Of a DNA stretch of 64,000 nt, positions 60,010-64,000 are shown one piece after another. The notes under the pieces are model-generated. The model was not told the DNA's origin, searched no databases, and worked only from the letters and a program-made list of their open reading frames with translations. A program made the translations under genes and the position numbers. This DNA comes from Delphinapterus leucas (Eukaryota > Chordata > Mammalia > Artiodactyla > Monodontidae), in NCBI RefSeq assembly GCF_002288925.2, contig NW_022098092.1, positions 1,796,817 through 1,860,816 of the forward strand, read 5' to 3'. Positions within the stretch are counted from its first letter, which is position 1, and each line of letters starts with the position of its first letter.

Positions 60010-60490
60010 AATACCAGCGGCTTCCATTTCCTAAGCACCTATTACTATGTAATAGGCAATGCAAGTTATAAAGCCCTCATTTTCACCGAGAAACCCAAGG
60101 ATTCAAGAGGTTATATACTTTGTGTAAGAATATCCTTGTTTAAGAATAATGATAAGTGGTGGAGCCAAGACTGAAACCTAGAATAACTATGTCCAAAGTC
60201 CAGGTTGTCTCCTATGCTATACTGCCTCACATTATTTAACTAACTCATCTTAGAAAACAAGAAGTTTTCAATAAATTCTCAATTTGGAAAATTTCAACAA
60301 AATTTTCGTTCAACTGAGAATAAAACATCTGGAATTCTTCCAATTTTCACATTAAAGAGTAAAGATAAATTGAGGACAATATTTCAACCCCTCATTTTGC
60401 ATAAAAGGAAACTGAGGCTTAGCAAAGTGAACAAGCTTTCTCAAGTCACAGAGCATGAGGGTGGCAGAACTGTCCAGTCTTCTTATTCCC
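60010..60490 (-). repeat. Two MIR fragments
   Basis: 60020-60230 ('cctaagcacctattactatg') and 60385-60480 ('ataaaaggaaactgaggctt') are reverse MIR cores. Confidence 0.65.
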
Positions 60491-60789
60491 AGTCTCTTCT
60501 ATCATCACTGTACCTACCGGTAGCTAAGAAACAGCTCATAGATGTACATAAAATTTTTCTCCTTTATGCCCAGGGTCAACAATTAAGTTTTGTTCTTTTG
60601 AGTTTGGTGTCAAATAAGACTGGAAAATGCTGCTTATCAAATCCCCTTTCTGGAAATTCCCAATACATCTTTTAAAGGCTTTGAAAAGTCCTGCCTTTAT
60701 TTAAAAAGAAAAAAAATTTTAACTTCACCTAAAGGAAGGTCTTATCCAAGCAATTAAGAGTAGGTGGAATAAGTGGTGGACCTTTGTTG

Positions 60790-61320
60790 GAAATTTAGAA
60801 GACACCAGAATCTTGAATAATCCTTCATTCTAATTCTACTAGCTGGGTGAACTTAGGCATCTTTCTGAGGTTCAGTTTCTTTTTTTTTTTTTTTTTTTTA
60901 TTTATTTTTGGCTGTGTTGGGTCTTTGTCGCTGTGCAGGGGCTTTCCCTAGTTGCGGCAAGCAGGGGCTACTCTTTGTTGTGGTGCGCGGGCTTCTCACT
61001 GCGGTGGCTATTCTTGTTGAGGAGCATGGGCTCTAGGTGCGTGGGCTTCAGCAGTTGTGACACGCAGGCTCAGTAGTTGTCGCTCGCGGGCTCTAGAGCA
61101 TGGGCTCAGTAGTTGTGGTGCATGGGCTTAGTTGCTCCGTGGCATGTGGGATCTTCCTGGACCAGGGATCGAACCCGTATCCCCTGCATTGGCAGGCGGA
61201 TTCTTAACCATTGCGCCACCAGGGAAGTCACAAGGTTGTTTCCTTATTGATAAAATGTAAATTAAAATACTAATTAACCCACTGGGTTGTAAAGATTAAG
61301 TGTAGAATGCTCAATTTAGC
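60790..61320 (+). repeat. MIR split by a CHR SINE
   Basis: Left part 'gctgggtgaacttaggcatc' then 'tctgaggttcagttt'; right part 'tttccttattgataaaatgt' then 'tgggttgtaaagattaag'. Together they make one MIR. Confidence 0.75.
60880..61229 (-). mobile_element. CHR-type SINE inside MIR
   Basis: Poly(T), 'ttggctgtgttgggtctttg', ending 'gccaccagggaagtcac'. It lies exactly between the two MIR halves. Confidence 0.88.
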
Positions 61321-61419
61321 TATTATTTTTAAGAAACATGAAGGAAACATTAAAAATGAGAATGTTATAATGAAACTATACTTAGTTCATGTGGACAAGG
61401 AAGACATCTGTACATCAAC

Positions 61420-62700
61420 TAAGATGACCATGTGGATTTTTTCCCTTCATTATTTAATGTGGAGTATTACACGGATAGAATTTCATACGTTGAAGCATTC
61501 TTGGCATTCCAGAGATAAATCCCACTTGGTTATGGTGTATAATCCTTTTAATATGCTGCTGAATTCAGTTTGCTAGTATTTGGTCGAGGATTTTTGCATT
61601 AATGTTTATAAGGGATATTGGTCTGTAGTTTTTTAGCAGTATCTGGGTATGGCGGTAACGCTGGCTTCAAAGAATGAGTTAGAAAGTGTTCCCTCCTTTT
61701 CAATGTTTTAAAAAAGTTGGAGAAGGACTGGAATTAGTTCTTTAAATTTGTTTGGTAGAATTCACCAGTGAAGCCATCAGGTTCAAGGCATTTCTTTGTT
61801 GGGAGATTTTTGATTATGGATTCAATCTCCTTACTGGTTATAGGTCTATTCAGATTTTCTATTTCTTTGTGATTTAGTCTTGGTAGGTTTTGTATTTCTA
61901 GGAATTTGTCTATCTCATCTAGGTTATCTAATTTTTTGGCATACAATTTTTCACAGTACTCTCTTCTAATCATTTTTTCCTTCTGTAGAATTGGTAATAA
62001 CGTCTCCATTTTCAATTCTGTTTAGTAATCTGAATCTTTTCTTTTTCTTAGTCCACCTAGCTAAAGGTTTGTCAATTTTGTTGATTTCAAAGAACCGATT
62101 TTTGGTTTCACTGATTTTTCTATTCTCTGTGTTGTTTACCTAGGCTCTGTTCCTTATATTACCTTCCTTCTGCTAGTTCTGAGTTTAGTTTGTTCTTTTC
62201 CTTCTAGTCCCTTAAGTTATACAGTTAGGTTGTTGATTTAAGATCTTTGGTGTTTTAAAATTTTTTTTTATTTTTTGGCCACGCCGCGTGGCATGCGGGA
62301 TCTTAGTTCCCCGACCAGGGATCAAACCTGTGCCCCCTGCACGGGAAGCACGGAGTCTTAACCACTGGACCACCAGGGAAGACGCTTTTATTATTTTTTT
62401 TTATTTTATTTAAGATCTTTTGTGTTTTTTAACATTTGTGTTTAATAGCTACCAACGCCCCCACCACTCCCCAAGCATTTCTTGCTGCATCCCGTAAGTT
62501 TTGGCATGTTATGCTTTCATTTTCATTCATCTCTACATATTTTCTAATTTTCCTTGTGATTACTTCTTTGATCCATTGGTTATTTAAGAGTGTGTTGTTT
62601 ACATACATTTGTGAATCTTCCAGTTTTACTTCTGTTATTAATTTCTACCTTAATTTCATTGTGGTTTGAGAAGCTACTTTGTATGATAGCTATCTATTAA
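61420..62700 (-). mobile_element. L1 ORF2 segment, inverted part
   Basis: Minus-strand ORF2 from the linker before the reverse transcriptase into its N-terminal part. A remnant at 61734-62015 reads [19 protein letters not shown]. It is broken by a SINE and stops. Confidence 0.8.
62261..62409 (-). mobile_element. Short CHR-1-type SINE inside L1
   Basis: 'ttggccacgccgcgtggcat' to 'ccaccagggaag'. Flanked by tttaagatcttt copies (about 62238, 62410). Confidence 0.85.
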
Positions 62701-62709
62701 AATCAATTG

Positions 62710-63480
62710 AGACGTAACTTCTTATATGTAGAAAACTCTAAAGACCGCCCCCCATCCCTGTTAGAGCTAATAAATGAATTCAACAAAGTAGCAGGATACA
62801 AAGTCAACACACAAGTTTCAGTTGCATTTCTTTACACTAACAATGAACACTCTAAAAATGAAAGTAAGAAAACAATTCCATTTACAATGGCATCAAAAAG
62901 AATACTGTGAATTAACTGAGGAGGTGAAAGACTTGTACAATGAAAACTACAAAACACTGCTGAAAGAAATTAAAGACCTACATAAATGGAAAGACACCCA
63001 GTGTTCGTGGATTGGAAGACAATACTGTTAAAAACCCAAAGTGAGCTACAGATTCAGAGCAGTCCCTATCAAAATCCCAATGCCTTTTTTTTTTTTTTTT
63101 TTTTTGCAGAAATAGAAAAACCAACCTTAAAACTCATACAGAATCTCAAGGGACCCGAAGAGCCAAAACAATCTTGAAAAAGAACAAAGCTAGAGGACTC
63201 ACACCTCCTGATTTCAAAACTTACTATAAAGTTACAGTAATCAAAACAATGTGGTACTGACACAAAGATAATCAAAACAATGTGGTACGGACACAAAGAC
63301 AGACATATAGGCCAATGGAATGGAATAGAGTCCAGAAATAAACTCTTGCATATATGGGAAAATGATTTTTGACAAAGGTGTCAAGACCATTCAATGGGGA
63401 AAGACCAGTCTTTTCAACAAATGGTGCTGGAAAACTGGATATCCACATGCAAAAGCTGGATCTTTGCTGTGAAATATATA
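62710..63480 (+). mobile_element. L1 ORF2 segment, sense part
   Basis: Plus-strand ORF2 downstream of the polymerase motif ([16 protein letters not shown], then FTMASKRIL and [18 protein letters not shown]), with stops. It contains a poly(T) expansion at about 63086-63106 and a 31-base tandem duplication at 63240-63301. Confidence 0.8.
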
Positions 63481-63484
63481 TACT

Positions 63485-64000
63485 GGTCTCTGCCCCCAGT
63501 TTCTGACATAGAGCTCCTAAAACCCTTGCAGATAGGGGTACCAGGAGATTCTTTTGTTCTAACATTTAGTTTTTGACCCCAGTTCCTGACTCAGAGCTCT
63601 CAAAACCCTTATAATTTCCTACGTGATAAGAGCGCTAGGAGCATCTTTTGTTCTAATATTTGTTCTTTGATCCTGGTTCCTGACAGAGATCCTAAATCCC
63701 TTGGAATTTCCTGGATGATATCGTTGTATTTTGTTCTAATGAGGTGACTCCTGGTGGGCTCCTGGATAGGGACTGGCCATCAGACAGAACAAACCATGAT
63801 TAGAAGCTTCAAATTTTCAGCCCCACCTCCCAATCTCCAAAGAGGGGAGAGGGTCTGAAAATGGAATTTAAATCAATCATGCCTAGGCAATAAAGCCTCC
63901 ATAAATATCCCAATAGTATAAGATTCAGAGAGCTTCTGAGTTGGTGAAGCCATCTACATGCCAGGAGGGTGGTGCACCCCAACTCCGTTGGGATAGAAGC
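63485..64000. mobile_element. LTR-type element with internal triplicate, cut by the window edge
   Basis: Three diverged repeats around 'ctgac..agagctc' start at 63503, 63586 and 63680, followed by 'aatcaatcatgcctaggcaa' and 'taaagcctccataaatatcc', as in the LTR-like element at 44.0 kb. No coding region seen; family not assigned. Confidence 0.5.

Larger units (their letters stand above)
51210..64000 (-). other. FAF2: FAF2 intron 1 (partial)
   Basis: The rest of the window lies in the first intron if exon 1 is beyond the edge. It is repeat-dense: L2, three CHR SINEs, a short CHR-1 SINE, MER5A-like fossils, L1 and an LTR. No CpG island or sequence matching the recalled exon 1 (MAAPEERDLTQEQTEKLL) was found. 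Confidence 0.7.

Noticed and set aside
61734..62015. 93-residue minus-strand open frame with a conserved look
   Set aside because: It is an L1 ORF2 reverse-transcriptase remnant, not a cellular gene.

Overview
This is a mammalian nuclear window, most likely from a whale or dolphin. The genes are split by GT-AG introns with CpG-rich 5' ends. The intergenic and intronic DNA is full of tRNA-derived SINEs of the CHR type (ends such as 'cttccctggtggcgcagtgg'), alongside L1, L2, MIR, LTR and DNA-transposon fossils. CHR SINEs are the marker of the whale/hippo/ruminant clade. The young, nearly full CHR copies with 'ccatggctcacgggcccagc' (seen inverted at 28.7 and 36.6 kb) point to Cetacea. The species call is an inference, not a measurement.

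Two protein genes lie tail to tail. RNF44 (plus strand, about 0.9-11.87 kb) encodes a RING-H2 ubiquitin ligase. A CpG-rich promoter region at 0.75-2.4 kb is followed by a long 5' intron, ten compact coding exons (6480-9502, joining to exactly 432 codons plus stop) and a 2.4 kb 3'UTR ending at an AATAAA. FAF2 (UBXD8; minus strand) runs from about 25.07 kb to beyond the right edge. Ten coding exons (28056-51209) join in frame to 424 codons plus stop, carrying the end of UBA, the membrane hairpin, UAS, coiled coil and UBX. Only the first exon, about 21 codons, is missing and should lie past base 64000. Its 3'UTR is about 3 kb, SINE-free and ends at an ATTAAA.

By region: 1-750 has little but a MIR and a poly(T); 750-2400 is promoter and CpG island; 2400-6430 is the RNF44 5' intron with MIRs and a Tigger-like MITE; 6.4-11.9 kb is the RNF44 body; 11.9-25.1 kb is intergenic, dominated by L1, L2 and SINEs, with a TOMM7 processed pseudogene inside an L1; 25.1-51.2 kb is FAF2 exons and introns; 51.2-64 kb is FAF2 intron 1.

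Both proteins act in the ubiquitin system (RNF44 as an E3, FAF2 as an ER/lipid-droplet adaptor for p97), but nothing in the sequence shows that they are co-regulated. I see no novel multi-gene system. The observations most worth checking are a duplicated splice acceptor at the FAF2 last exon that would add ten in-frame codons to the UBX domain, a GC-AG intron in FAF2, a MIR-derived acceptor for the RNF44 start-codon exon, a very weak donor on an 88-base RNF44 intron, and a promoter with histone H2B-like element order.
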